A DNA stretch of 64,000 nt from NCBI GenBank assembly GCA_945859605.1, contig OX243825.1, positions 2,211,424 through 2,275,423 of the forward strand, in the 5' to 3' direction. Position numbers and translations under genes: made by a program. A model generated the notes under the pieces. It was not told the origin of the DNA. It ran no database searches and worked only from the letters and a program-made list of their open reading frames with translations. Shown here one piece after another: positions 33,308 through 44,465 of the stretch; positions within the stretch are counted from its first letter, which is position 1, and every line of letters begins with the position of its first letter. This DNA comes from Lumbricus rubellus. Lineage: Eukaryota; Annelida; Clitellata; Crassiclitellata; Lumbricidae.

Positions 33308-33950
33308 ATGGTGGTTCGCCGCCCGGGACGAGGAATGCTAGAGTTCTCTCCAGCAGATTTTCCGGTTCTTATTCGGATCCAAAGTAGGCCTATGACGATT
33401 TTAGGGGTTGTCATGACTGAAAACTTAGGGTTTGAAGCTCATTCAAAGCGAATATGCAGCCAGGCAAGGCAGTCGCTTTATGCCCTGCGAATCATGACTG
33501 CAAACGGCCTTAAGGGACCAAGCATGCATGACATTGTTAGGATGACCACAGTGGCCCGTATGTTATCCACGGTCCCGGCATGGTGGGGATTTGCGCGGCA
33601 GCAAGAGCGCGCCAGACCGCAGGCCATTTTGGACCATTTTATCCGAATGCACTACCTTCCTGAGAGGAATCCTTCCTTTGAGGAGCTATGCAGAACGGTG
33701 GACGGGAGGCTCTTCGCTGTCCACCTTGCTCAATCAAGGAAATAACATTGTGTTAAACCCACTCCTCCCACCATTGAGGCCCCAGCCTTATTCCATGAGG
33801 CCAAGACTACATGACCGAATTATCGCTATGACGGACAACCTAACGAGGAAATCGTTCTTAACAAGAATGCTTTATCGTATATATAAATGTCAACCATATA
33901 GACAGAAGTGCAGCATAAACTATTGGTCATTAAAAGAACATGCTTTTTAA
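33308..33950 (+). pseudogene. non-LTR retrotransposon RT C-terminal fragment, frameshifted
   Basis: One frame (33308-33745) encodes the post-palm region typical of jockey/CR1-like RTs: ILGVVMTENLGFEAHSKRIC, then RQSLYALRIMTANGLKGPS, VARMLSTVPAWWGFARQQER and MHYLPERNPSFEELCRTVDG. The reading then shifts to the frame of 33591-33950, which continues with LLPPLRPQPYSMRPRLHDRI and NLTRKSFLTRMLYR. No catalytic palm is present, so it is 5'-truncated. It lies in intron 1 of gene B, antisense to it. Confidence 0.8.
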
Positions 33951-34701
33951 ACATTTATATTGGATTTTGGACTTAGGATTCTGTGCAAATTAAAAAATTG
34001 ACATTTGATTGGATATAGAAATGATATACGTTTGTTTATTATATCATATCAAATCAAAATCAAATCATTTTATTTGGCAACCAAATAATCAAGAAAACAA
34101 GAACAAATCGAATCAGGCATCAAAGAGAACAGGGTTAACAAATATAAAAAAGCAATACTTAACTAATGATGCCAAAAGTTAGAATTTGATTGCACAGGGG
34201 ACCCAAAAGGGTCTTGCAACCCCGCTAGGCGAGTCCCCTGGGCGGTAGCATCAAGGTGATGATGGCCATTGAGTTGCCATAGAGTGGTTCTGACATATAT
34301 TATGAGTCAACAAACTCAACATAACTATGAAAAAATAAACAACAAACACCTTAACTAAAGCACGGTTACACAAATGATGATCAAAGAGCCTGTTGTATGA
34401 GGTTTAGGCACGGAGGTCATTGGATGGTCGAGAAATACACAAGTACATGTAGTAGGGATTTATAATCTAAATTTAGGTCACCACCAAATTAACACCAGAC
34501 AATATCATTGTCTGTACACCAAAATGCGGATAGCATTTGGAATATTAAAGCCTATTCTTATCTTGTCTTATTATGTCTGTTTAACCACCGTTTAACGTGA
34601 ATGCGTCGTCAATATAAAACTCTGAAAAAGTACAGCTGTGATGAATAAGATCTAGTGCTCGAAGTGACTGCTTTTACTGGATAGAATTTGTTTAACTTTA
34701 C
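33951..34701 (-). other. intron 1 of gene B, part next to exon 1
   Basis: No gene seen. An AT-rich repetitive stretch (atatcaaatcaaaatcaaatcat) near 34045-34075 and a short inverted G/C segment near 34200-34245 are the only structures noticed. The end (34555-34640) is paralogous to the sequence before the exons 1 of C, E and F. Confidence 0.5.
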
Positions 34702-35152
34702 CAATTGCGAGTTTCCACGAATTCTGAGTTTCGTTCTTCATGGCAATGTCATGCTCACTGAGACGTCGGTCACTGGCTTCCAGACTTCGCAAGACAGAAT
34801 CAAATTGAGTTTTCACCTCTTGGTGAGAGGTATTAAGAAGCTCACGAATGCTTTGAACTTGCTTTATATTTTGCTGCTGCGAACGTCGCTCAACTGCTTG
34901 AAGACTTGCAACAACGGTGTCTTGCTGATTCTTAATTTGCTGAAACAATTGCAATTGTTCTTGCGATCGTCGGTCAATCGCTTGAAGACGCTCATGAAAT
35001 TCAACAAACATCTGCTGAATCTCTGTAACGATGCTGATCGATGGGTCAGTTTGACAGCCCTTTACAGTGCACTGACCTTTCACTGGAAATATCATATTGT
35101 GCGCTGATATTACTGCTAATACTGCAATGTTAAAGGCCGAAAATGACCCCAT
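34702..35152 (-). CDS. FReD gene B, exon 1 (signal peptide and short stalk)
   Basis: Begins MGSFSAFNIAVLAVISAHNM, a signal peptide, then QCTVKGCQTDPSISI with two cysteines that may link chains. The stalk is the shortest of the family: one shortened repeat (RRSQEQLQLFQQIKNQQDTV) and one fuller repeat with the sequon-bearing RELLNTSHQE, then DRRLSEHDIAMKNE and SWKLAIG. It ends at ATTG|GTAAAG in phase 1. With exons 2 and 3 the predicted protein is about 344 aa, secreted. Confidence 0.85.
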
Positions 35153-35198
35153 TGCGACTAAATCTCAACTGTGGAATTGACTACAGAGAAAACGCACA

Positions 35199-35251
35199 GC
35201 AACTGACTGCTGCTCTTTAAAAAGATATTCTTCAGATTAGGCACACTTATA
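35199..35251 (-). promoter_or_regulatory. core promoter of gene B (TATA and conserved block)
   Basis: Minus-strand TATAAG at 35246-35251 about 95 bp upstream of the ATG. The block between (rc of caactgactgctgctcttta...cttcagatta) matches the corresponding upstream block of C, E and F, with the order TATA, CTGAAG, AAAGAGCA, CAGTCAGTTG. Confidence 0.6.
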
Positions 35252-35259
35252 ATGAACTG

Positions 35260-35960
35260 AGCGATGCCTTTCTGACGCAATATCACATGACCGATCAAGC
35301 GGCTGTTGAACTTTAGTTTCTAATTCCGCACGAAAATTGAATTACTAATTGCCCTGCTGGGTCATGTGGACGGGTCATGCTGATTTAAAGCATATTATTA
35401 TTATAGGCCTAGTACCGTACATGGCGTTTGTGATTGCAAATATAAGAACATTCTGAACAGCGACTTTAATTGTAGTTTAAAACCTCAGAGAAAACTTTTC
35501 AAATCCTGGTTTCATCTTTTCAAGACAACACACCTATCGAGAAACGCATTTACTTGCGGAAATGAGTCGTTAAAAAAATCAGGAGTCACAGTCGGACTTC
35601 CTGTTCTTGGCTTTGCTACGATGCAGAATTGCAATGAGCGTTCGAGCGTTGGTGCAAAATTTTGATCCCGCAATTTATTTATTTTTATATTCATTTCTCC
35701 ATTTCAATTGTGCCCCGTCATGCTATCTACATGTAATCAGACGCGATCCCTAACTGTGCCGCAAGTAATATCAGTCACGAGACCTCTCCAAACGACTGTC
35801 GTTCCCCGTATCAGACGACGCCATACACCTAACAGACTGCCGGTGCTGGAATCAGATGACCTCGTCAAGTCCTGAAACACACGGCCGCTTCAACGATGAT
35901 TGACCAGCCGCTAAAGCATGATAGGCTACACGTCTACCATTTTCTAGCGTTGTGTTGAGT
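35260..35960. other. spacer upstream of gene B
   Basis: Contains blocks shared with the upstream regions of the other copies (attactaattgccctgctgggtcatgtgga near 35340). A pair of inverted segments, ctgccggtgctggaatcagatgacctcgtcaagtcctgaaacac-like at 35838-35880 and its partner at 36295-36345, flanks the SINE at 35973 and suggests an older inverted-repeat element into which the SINE inserted. Confidence 0.45.
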
Positions 35961-35972
35961 GTGGGTGTGCTG

Positions 35973-36161
35973 AAGATCCTGCGTGGTCGAGTGGGTTGTA
36001 GCCCGCTCGCCGCGCCGGCGGCCCGGGTTCAATTCCCGGTCGGATCTTTACAGCGGGTGGCTCGGTCGCAATATAAACGTGGAGTGTGAGGTTGTTCTCT
36101 GCCTCCGACACTAATCATCTTTGATATGAAACAGTGTCGTTAAGCCCTGAACATTTCATTT
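35973..36161 (+). mobile_element. tRNA-derived SINE (plus strand)
   Basis: Head gatcctgcgtggtcgagtgg (A box), B box cgggttcaattcccgg, body aatataaacgtggagtgtga, tail gaaacagtgtcgttaagccc. Flanking duplication GTGGGTGTGCTG (35961-35972) and GTGGGTGTGTTG (36162-36173), 11 of 12 matching. Same family as 32878-33088. Confidence 0.85.
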
Positions 36162-36464
36162 GTGGGTGTGTTGGGTGTGTGGGTGGGTGCGTTTGTGTAT
36201 GTGTATGCACTTGCTGGGGTGCTATAAGATGTCGGGTAATTAAATATGATATCTAGTTGCTCGACCTCTGACTGTGATATTTGAAGCGGCCTTGTGTTTC
36301 AGGACTTGACGAGTCATCTGATACCAGCACCGACAGTCTGTTAGGTTATGGCATCATCTGGTACCAAAGACGACTGTCGTTCTGAGAGGTCACGTGACTG
36401 ATATTACTCGCGGCACTTACTAATCGACTGCCACCACTACACCATTTCTCCATTTCTATAGCGC

Positions 36465-36535
36465 CCCCTCAATCTGACTACTCAGAGGCGCTCCCGACTA
36501 CAGCGCGGACTCTGCATCGGAGTTTCACGATCGAT
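36465..36535 (-). mobile_element. SINE tail fragment, antisense
   Basis: Sequence from tagcgccccctcaatc through actcagaggcgctcccgact to cagcgcggactctg is the reverse of the tail region of the SINE at 57709-57902 (agtgtccgcgctgtagtcgg, gagcgcttctgagtag). Confidence 0.5.
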
Positions 36536-38870
36536 TCGTCAACACAGATCCTTGTGAAGTCTTCTGTCATTACTATCACAAAAAGCTTCAAAACGTTGTT
36601 CGCTTCATCTGAAGATTATCTTTCAGATTTTCAGACATTGTGTTAGATAGCGTTGATACAGAGCCGCTACATGGAAAAACTGCGCTATAGGCCACAAGTT
36701 TTCAGATAGGCCTACATGCATAAACATTGCATATGCGCAGCACTGCGCATGTTGCTGCTACCAATGAATGGAGCAGAGTTTGAGCGAACAACTCGGAGGT
36801 TACACACAAAGGTCGATCGTTGCAGAGGACGAAGTTGATTCGCACTCTGCATCAGTTATTATAATTGCACGAGTTAGGAGTGTAAATCTTAGACACATGG
36901 GATGAAGTCCAATACATGGTATCGTAATTAAATGTGAAGGCGACCAAACTCCTGGTAGTATTCAGAGCTTGAATTTACCGGTGACTCGAACATAAGCGGG
37001 CACAAAGCCATGATATGGAACAGAGGCTTGAAAGTTGATCCGTTTATGATGGGCAATTGGCATCCAGAGCAACTGTTGTTAATTAAAGTGATTTAAAACG
37101 TCGATAAAATCACATGGAACTAAATAAATTACTAGAAATACGATTAGCTTTCGACAACCGGATATGATAGTACGTCATGGAATAGACAAAATAAATAGCT
37201 TAGTACAGGGCCATCTTATCCAGTAGGCACAGTAGGCACTGTGCCTAGGGCCTACGAACTTACCAGGGGCCTACGAAATCCTGAAAAAACATATTAAAAA
37301 ATAAATGCAGCATTAGGCCTATTTATCTCCCATTGAGCTGGGTCAGTAGATTTAATTGTTATTGTTAATTTTCACATCTTCTAGATCTTCTACAGTAACT
37401 GTAGGCTACCCAATGGTTTCGGACGACTCGGACGAGTACTCGACTGCTAGACAGCATAGCCCTACCGACGCTGTATTATACCGCGGCATAGCTGTTCATT
37501 TATATCACTCAGGCCTGTTTCACTTTGTTCTGGATGGCCAGTGTCAGTCGGGATTATTTCCGGTACTGAGAGATGGGTTGTTCCTTTTTCCTTCGTTTCT
37601 CAAATCCAGACTCGTGTTTCCTTTTTATAACCATCAGACATGCTTTTTTAAGAAATTTTTATCAATACTTTAACAAATTAAAATTTAAAAAGTGATGGCG
37701 ATTTTTCATTAGAATTTAGACCCACTTTTATTTAGACCGAAACACCATTAACCGAATTTCCGAAAGTCGAAAATCGGAAATATTACATTTAGCGGATATC
37801 GAAAATAAATATTTAAAAAAAATTGAGATTTAAAATCAAAAGTGAATGCGTTCACAAAAACATGGTTCAGCATAATTTTGAGAAATAATGTAAATGTGTT
37901 GCAATTTGAATTAATACAGAGTTGAATTGGATAGGCCCTTATAGCCTATAGGGCCTACGAATAGATTAATATGCAAAAGTGCCTAGGGCCTACGATGACC
38001 ATAAGACGGCCCTGGCTTAGTACCCAGGATAGGATTCACATCTCGATGAAGCTAAGCAGATAACTAGGCTTTGAATAGAAGTGGAAAACCCCTTGCAAAT
38101 CGGAACCTCATATTTACTGTAGCCTATTATATGCATCGTTACATTTTGTAGGATTGTATGGCATTGCTTGCAAACAACATGACATCACAAAGTTTCTTCC
38201 CATTTTGTATTCATGTACATGTATGTCTGTAGTATAATTATTTGCATAATAATAATAGGCTTATGCGAGTTTTATATATTACTTGGATAAATATCATGAA
38301 CAGTTCATTAGACGTAAGCATCGATATAATTGTCGCAGGTTGCCACTCTCAGATTGAGTGGAGTGAAGTCACAAGAAAGCGTTAGGCCTCCTTCATTTGG
38401 CCAACAGGATAGGCCCAGACCCTATAGTAGTAGTTTCCTGCGCTTAACGACAACAACCTATTGCTGCGGTGGTCGGACGGGTGACTTGGCCTTCCTACTA
38501 ACACTATCGTCATTACTGTACCGTATTGATGTGAGTTTCAATAAATAGGATGGCTACGGGGTATTTAGGCTATAATAGATGCCCACTGTTTGGACCCTGT
38601 CAAAGAATGAGCCATAGAGATGACATTGTGTACCCAGACCGACCAATAGTTAAGAAGCTCAACTGCACATGGACATTCTGGAGTTTGATTTTGACTGAAT
38701 CTGAACTTAGATTGTAACTGACGACATTCATTTGGTGTTTTTTAGTTGCTACATTTTCATTGGTTTGTTTGCAGCATTCTGTTTTTTTATATTATAGAAC
38801 ATTTTGTTCCCGTGTAGGCCTATCTCCTTTCTTTTGTCTTTGACAGGCTTACTATTCTAAAAATAAAAAA
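36530..38870. repeat. spacer duplicon, copy B (pairs with 22400-24790)
   Basis: Ordered similarity with the spacer upstream of gene A, see that entry for the landmarks. It shows the empty site of the 23988-24523 element at about 38552 and is itself interrupted by 37206-38014. Confidence 0.65.
37206..38014. mobile_element. hAT-type non-autonomous element (809 bp)
   Basis: Ends CAGGGCCATCTTAT and the reverse complement ATAAGACGGCCCTG, with an exact 8-bp duplication GCTTAGTA at 37198-37205 and 38015-38022. A subterminal motif gcctagggcctacga occurs at both ends in both orientations. The paralogous spacer at about 23080 (agatcagcacaagaaggg) is empty. An ORF at 37356-37673 has no recognisable domain. 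Confidence 0.88.
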
Positions 38871-38975
38871 ATCATACCCCCGAAAAGAGAAAAGTTTTCA
38901 AGCATAGTAAAATCCTTCTATGTATTGCAGATGGAAAGGTCATTCCACTTTGATGACCAACAATAGAGAAAGCCT

Positions 38976-39376
38976 GATGTTGGGTTAAAGTCTTAGAGAC
39001 CTGAACACTCTTAACAGCACTGAATAAGTACAGCAATTTCGTTAGGATGGCAGCCTAAAATGCTACCCCTGCAATATGGAAATGTAGAAACATTTCTGGT
39101 GGTGGCCGGCACATCACCCGTATCCCTTTCTATTCCCCTCGGAACCACGCGGCTCGGCGATCGTCCGCTGAACGATCGTTTGACACCACCCCCAGAACCT
39201 CAATTTCCCCATCCCGAGCAGGAGGGCTATATTTTAAACACTGATTATGTAGGCTAAATAGAAGAATTTTTTTTATTATAATTAAACAAACAATAATCAA
39301 TTATAACAATAATCACAATAACAATGCAATTTTTTTAAACTAGCATGGTATTTTGAGAACCGAATTAAAGTGTAGG
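38976..39376. repeat. relic shared with intron 1 of genes E and F
   Basis: Blocks match 51780-52215 and 62340-62765: a gtcttagac start, one diverged 86-bp-type unit (aaatgctacccctgcaatatgg), gacgatcgtttg-like, cctcaatttcc, attaaac and the end ggtatttt.gagacaccgaatttaagtgtagg. This shows that orphan exon 1 C (41242-42016) still has its ancestral intron beginning, although its exon 2 is missing. Confidence 0.6.
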
Positions 39377-40087
39377 CCAGAACTTTTTGAAGAAATTTTT
39401 GGAACTGCACATTGTGCACAACCAACAATATTTTCTAGCATGGGTTTGTTTGCGAAAATTTCTGAAGACTTTTCTTAGTTGTCTGTGAGACTTTTTCCAA
39501 AAAAGTCGCAAGTCGCCGGTGTCGAGTGACAGAGTCTACTCCTAAAAGTCTCCCTCTGAGATTTTTTTTTGAGACAGATTCTCCCCCGGCGGATATGTTC
39601 TTGAATAAATTCGCCCCCCCGGAGACAATATTCTGAAATAAAGTATCCGCCTTCTAAATAAATTCCCCCCTCCCCCGTTGAGCGTAAAAGCGGCTACTAT
39701 CGCATCAAAGTTATAGGTGAACTGGTTAAACCGTTAGTTTACGTTGCTAAATAATTATTTAACACGAACATAATTATAATATACTTTTACATAAAAAATG
39801 TCTTCCAATACAAAGTTTCAGCCAGAGAGACTCTGTTACAGGGGGAGGACTTTGTATCGGGTGGGAGGGGAGGAAAGAGGGAGACTTTCAGCACCGGCGA
39901 AAAAATCTGAAGATCTTTTTAAGTCGTTTGTCGAAAATGTGTCCCAAGTTTCCCCATATCTGTCGCAAATCGCCGCGTAAAAAATCTTACGACCTTTCTT
40001 TAGTCATCCACTTGAAATGTTAAAACTTCCTGCCTCATATTGTCTCGCTGCACAAGCCCTTCATTCCATTTCGCTCTTCCGTGGTAA

Positions 40088-40938
40088 GCCGGTGTCACGA
40101 AATAGAGTATCCCCCGTATTAATCGTATCCCCCCAAATGAGGAAAAGTCGAAAAGCCACTTCCGTGTGAATTTATTTTTTGCAAATTAATTTTCATCTGC
40201 TTTGTTTTGACGAGTGACACTAACGGGTATGTTTATTTTTTTATTTTGATATTTTTTGCTTTGGTTTTAGAGCACTTAAAACTTTTGAAACACTTATAAA
40301 CACTTAGAATCACTAAATAATTTCGAGTTGCCTTTCTCTGAACATTGCTTGGGACACTTAAAACAATTAGAGTCACTTTAAATTTTGATTAGAGAATAAA
40401 TTTTTAAATTATACGCATTTTTCAAAAAATGGGATAGAATTTATTTATTTATTTATTTATTTACTGTGAATTTGATATAGCGCTCCTTCAAGGTTACTAC
40501 TCAGGAGCGCTCCCAGTCCAACCCCGGTCGAATAAGACAGTCTTGAGAAGAGAAAGAAATGAAGTAGAAGTAGAAAGGCTAATAGGTATTTGACGAAGGA
40601 TAACAGGGAGCTCATTCCAGGTCGCAGGGCCAGCCACGGAGAAAGCACGGCGCTGCCTGATTGCAGTCCGTGAGCGTGGAACAATAAGTTCCGCTTGTGC
40701 AGCTGAGCGGAGAGAGCAGCGGCGTTGAACAAGCGTGGTCTTGCAACAGAGCTCCTGCAAGTATAAAGGAGCCAAACCCTCAAAGCAGCGCCGGACCAAG
40801 ACGGAAATTCTGTATGTAATGCGCTGTGGGTAAGGAAGCCAGTGGAGTACATGGTTTATCCCCCCGGATAGTCTAGACCGGTTAATTCCATCCCCCCGGA
40901 TAGCTTTCTGGGGGGATAATCCTTTTCGCGACACCGGC
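40088..40938. mobile_element. unclassified TIR element containing a CR1/L2 tail
   Basis: GCCGGTGTCACGAAA at the left and TTTTCGCGACACCGGC at the right are inverted repeats; both are followed inward by C/G-rich tatcccccc motifs. No clear target duplication was found. It interrupts the region between 39376 and 41050 relative to genes E and F. A retroelement tail (40439-40855) sits inside it. Confidence 0.5.
40439..40860 (-). pseudogene. CR1/L2-type RT C-terminal fragment with (TTTA)n tail
   Basis: Minus-strand translation gives VLHWLPYPQRITYRISVLV, FEGLAPLYLQELC, VPRSRTAIRQRRAFSVAGPA and TWNELPVILRQIP, then FLSLLKTVLF; this is the conserved C-terminal segment of CR1/L2-like polyproteins. On the plus strand it ends in (TTTA)n at 40439-40463, the 3' tail. 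Only the 3' end is present. Confidence 0.8.
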
Positions 40939-41241
40939 TGCAGTCATCATTTCTAATGATTATTATCACTGCACAAGATTTCTTTTACAACTGCACAAAT
41001 TCATTTACACATAGGCCTACATATTTGATGCTGAACTGCACGTTAAAAAAAACCTGACTGTATGTCTATATGATCACAGTTTAGCGTGAATGCAAGTGCA
41101 TATCTGTGCGATCTCAGCTTAAATTTAATGCATTCGTCAATTATAATATAAAACTCTGGATAAAGTACAGCAGTAATGAATGAAAGCTATAAGCTTCGTG
41201 CTCAAAGTGATTGCTTTTACTGGATAGAAGTTTAATTTTAC

Positions 41242-42016
41242 CAATTGCGAGTTTCCACGAATTCTGAGTTTCGTTCTTTATGGTAATGTCAAGCTCAATG
41301 AGTCGTCGGTCAATGGCTTCAAAACGTGTCAAAGCAGTATCATGTTGAACTTCCGCCTCTTGATGCGAAGTGTTAAGAAGCTCAAGAACGCTTTGAACTT
41401 GCTCTATGTAGATATTTTGCTCTTGTGAACGCCGGTCAACCGCTTGAAAACTCGCCATAACGGTGTCTTGCCGATTTTTCATTTGCTGAAACGATGCGTT
41501 AAGATTATTTACTTGCCTTAACGAGTCATTAAGAATCCCATAGATATTTGTCACTTGCTTTATATTGATACCTTGTTCCTGTAAACGTTGGTCAACTGCC
41601 TGGATGTTTGTCACAGCGGTGTCTTGCTGATTTTTCAATTGCTGTAGCGATACGTTAAGATTACTAATCTTCCTATTAAGAATCCCATGAATGCTTTCAA
41701 CTTGCTTGGTGTAGATATCTTGCTCCTCAGAATATCGGTCAACAGTCATGTCGTTTTGTTGCTCAGTCATCATCTGTTTAAATGACGTATTGAGAAACTC
41801 ATAAATACCTTGCACTTGCTCCTGCGAACGCCGATCAATGGCTTGAAGTCGCTCATGAAATTCAACAAACATCTGTTGTATCTCTGCTACGATGTTGATT
41901 GATGACTCTTCAGTCTCACACCCCGGAACAGTGCACTGACCTTTCACTGAAAGGATAGCATTACGACTGAATATTGCTGCTAATGCTGCAAAGTAATAGG
42001 CCCCACGGAGAAACAT
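41242..42016 (-). CDS. orphan FReD exon 1 'C' (signal peptide and long stalk)
   Basis: Opens MFLRGAYYFAALAAIFSRNA, a signal peptide, then QCTVPGCETEESSINI. The stalk has about four repeats (openings DRRSQEQ, DRYSEEQD, DQRLQEQG, DRRSQEQN), with sequons such as ILNDSLRQ and LLNTSHQE, and closes SWKLAIG at a GTAAAATT donor in phase 1 like the complete genes. No exon 2 or 3 lies between it and gene B exon 1. It may have lost its FReD, or it may serve as an alternative first exon spliced to gene B exon 2 at 29010 (B exon 1 has no acceptor and would be skipped). Confidence 0.7.
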
Positions 42017-42068
42017 GGTAATTAAATTTCTACTGAAGAATTTACTAGCAAGGAATTATGCACACCAA

Positions 42069-42120
42069 CTGACTGTTGCTCTTTCACAAGACATGCTTCA
42101 GACTAACTCTGCTTAAACTG
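42069..42120 (-). promoter_or_regulatory. promoter-like block upstream of exon 1 C
   Basis: The conserved block (rc of actgactgttgctctttcaca...gcttcagacta) is present, but the TATA position reads TTTAAG, weaker than in B and E. Confidence 0.45.
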
Positions 42121-42671
42121 AACTGAGCAATGTCTGCCTGGCACAGGATTGATAATTTGTTATTGCAATCTAGTTTATCCACCACCAACAGCGGTTGAGT
42201 TACTAATTAGGTCTACCCTGCTCTGTCATGTGGACGGATGATACTGATTTTCAACTGATTAGGCCTGTGTGTGGTATTTGCATATGGTTGCAAATATTAA
42301 TTAGGTATTAATGTATATAGGCCTATGTAAGTCCTATTAGTATAAATAAAAAAATTATTTAGGGGTGAGGATAGCGGACCGCCCGCAATATTACCCGTTG
42401 ATCCGGTAGACTGGTGGTCGCATTGTCATTTAATCTGGCCGGAGCGCGGTTCATTATTATAATCGAAAACGGTTATGGTTGTGGGCACGTGAAGTTTTGT
42501 CATTGCATGTTACTTCCTTATCTAACACTGCGCTGTGACTTTAATCAAGGCCTTCTAAGTTCTATCCCCCACCCTGTAAGCTGGAAGTATGTCCCTTTAA
42601 CGGACGTACACCTCTTGCCTAAATATCACGATGGTGCCAACACATATACATGTAGAATTGAGTGTCTGCAG

Positions 42672-42860
42672 CAGTGGCAGCGCCAGGGGGCTAGGGTTAA
42701 CACCCCTAAATATGACTCAGTACCCCCAAAGAAAAAAAAATGAAAATGCCTATACCGGCCAACTTCGTAAAAATGAAACTGGACAATGGCCAACGTTGGC
42801 CGTTGTCCAGTTTCCTTATTACGAAGTTGGCCGTTATAAGTTTTTCGACTTTCTATTACA
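42672..42860. mobile_element. hAT-like left terminus with foldback hairpin
   Basis: Cagtggcagcgccaggggg resembles the left end of the 30401-32681 element, and the following bases (ctcagtacccccaaag, gaaaatgcctat, gaaactggacaat) keep its order. It is followed by a hairpin with arms ggccaacttcgtaa and ttacgaagttggcc. No right end was found. Copy at 53966-54190. Confidence 0.5.
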
Positions 42861-42884
42861 GAACATAAGCACGGTTCAATGAAA

Positions 42885-42960
42885 AAATGTCGCCGACAAA
42901 ATGTCGCGGTGACAAAATGTCACAAGACAAAATGTCGCCGACAAAATGGCGCGGATTAAG
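42885..42960. repeat. (GACAAAATGTCGCC)n short minisatellite
   Basis: Four to five units of gacaaaatgtcgcc/gcgg, ending acaaaatggcgcggatt. The copy at 54239-54382 is longer. Confidence 0.7.
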
Positions 42961-43099
42961 TGCGTAGCGCGCAGAATAAATGGCTTTCATCAATCCGAAT
43001 TTTGAAGTATACTGTATACCTATACATGTACGAGGAGGTAAAAAGTGATGGCGGAGCAGTGCGTATAAAAGAGGACGCATCAGATACAATAATATTTAT

Positions 43100-43625
43100 A
43101 TAACCGTTTCTTACAGTCATTGTTGTCTTTGAAGACAGTTCTTAATCCTATTATCTGTGGTGATGGACTTCAAACTGGCAGCAATTGTATCATTCCAAAC
43201 TGCATTTCCACCTGCTTCAATTAACGGTTGCATGTTTCATTTTGAACAATGCATTTGGAGTAAGTTGCAGAGAGAGAAGGTTTAGCAATACGATATAGAG
43301 ATGACCTTGCATTTTTCATGCTCACGAAGCTTGCATTTGCCTTCGTTCCCCCTCGATGTCATAATCACAATTCAAAGCCTTACCGAACAGCCAGCGTATC
43401 GCGAAATCGAATGCGTTCATCAAACAGTAGATCTACACCAAACTTAGAAGAAGTTAAAGGCGCACAGTAAATTGTAAACACTTTAATTTTTTTACATTGC
43501 TTGCTACTTAGCTATAATTTTCCTCAATTTCATTGACCTTGCTTGAAATTTGTTAAATTAACAACGGGGCATTTAACAAATAATAATAATAATAATAATA
43601 GGGGCTTCCTTTTTTATGCCTCACG
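43100..43625. other. sequence before plus-strand pseudogene
   Basis: Duplicated at 54530-56185 apart from the foldback insertion. A short minus-strand ORF starting MNAFDFAIR is present in both copies near 43410 and 56000, with no known domain. An (ATA)n run lies at 43581-43600. Confidence 0.4.
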
Positions 43626-43631
43626 GTGTAG

Positions 43632-44370
43632 ATGACCTGGTTGAATCGTATTCGTGAGTCTAAAGACAAATTCCGAAAGACTCTCGATTGGAACTCTCAG
43701 CCAAAGACAACCACCGCAAACTCAACTCCACCCCACGCCAACAACAACGACAACAACGAGGACAACAGTGAGGACAACCACAACGTCAACAACGACACTG
43801 ACAACGACAGAATGAGTAACTCATCGGCAGACGATCTGCGCTCAACACTACCTACAACGACGACTACATCATTATCATCATCATCATCACCGCCCTTGCG
43901 ATCACCACTTTGTCGTCGCTCTCCCCTTCATCATCATAGTAGTAGTCGTCAGCATCGTCTCTACAGCGCCATGCAACGACCGCGAAGCGAACGACGACAC
44001 GTGACCACTCCTCAGTCGTTTGGTGCTATATCATCTGACGACGTCGAGGTCGGCGCTGAGGACCTCGTGGTCCAGCCTAGTAGATCGAAGGATGAACTGG
44101 AACGGCTGATCGAGGACGACGTCTTTTCGGAGACCTCGATCGGGGGAAGAGAGTTTGTAACTGGATGAATGGATGATGAACGGTGACGGAGGAATGGTCC
44201 GACCGTTTGAGGTCTCGTCGATGACCGGAGAGGCTGCGGGGGACCTTGACCTTGACCCATGGCAGAGGTCAGAGGTCAGTCGATCGTCGGTGGCGGAAGA
44301 GGAACTTCCGGTTAGTGAGGAAACGGAGAGGACGTCCATCTATGAGGCTGCGGACACAATATACGTTTGA
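43632..44370 (+). pseudogene. unrecognised 3'-terminal exon, pseudogene copy 1
   Basis: The first frame opens MTWLNRIRESKDKFRKTLDW, continues as Asn/Asp-rich, Ser/Thr-rich and basic (RSERRHVTT) low-complexity sequence, then acidic EDLVVQPSRSKDELERL and FSETSIG. An extra G in a G run shifts it to an early stop at 44166; a second frame continues to TGA at 44370 with an ending TSIYEAADTIYV. A pyrimidine tract and AG (ccttttttatgcctcacggtgtag) precede the ATG, so it may be the last exon of a gene whose other exons lie elsewhere. I do not recognise the family; the composition suggests a disordered cytoplasmic tail. Confidence 0.55.
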
Positions 44371-44425
44371 TGGGCGCTAAACAAATTGATATGTATGTAT
44401 GTGTGTCTTTCTCTCTGTCTGTCTG

Positions 44426-44430
44426 TGAAT

Positions 44431-44465
<35 letters not shown>
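44426..44465. repeat. (AATC)n microsatellite
   Basis: About nine units, just after the pseudogene copy 1. Confidence 0.8.

Noticed and set aside
37356..37673. 105-aa ORF
   Set aside because: Lies wholly inside the 809-bp hAT-type element, no domain and no similarity to a transposase.
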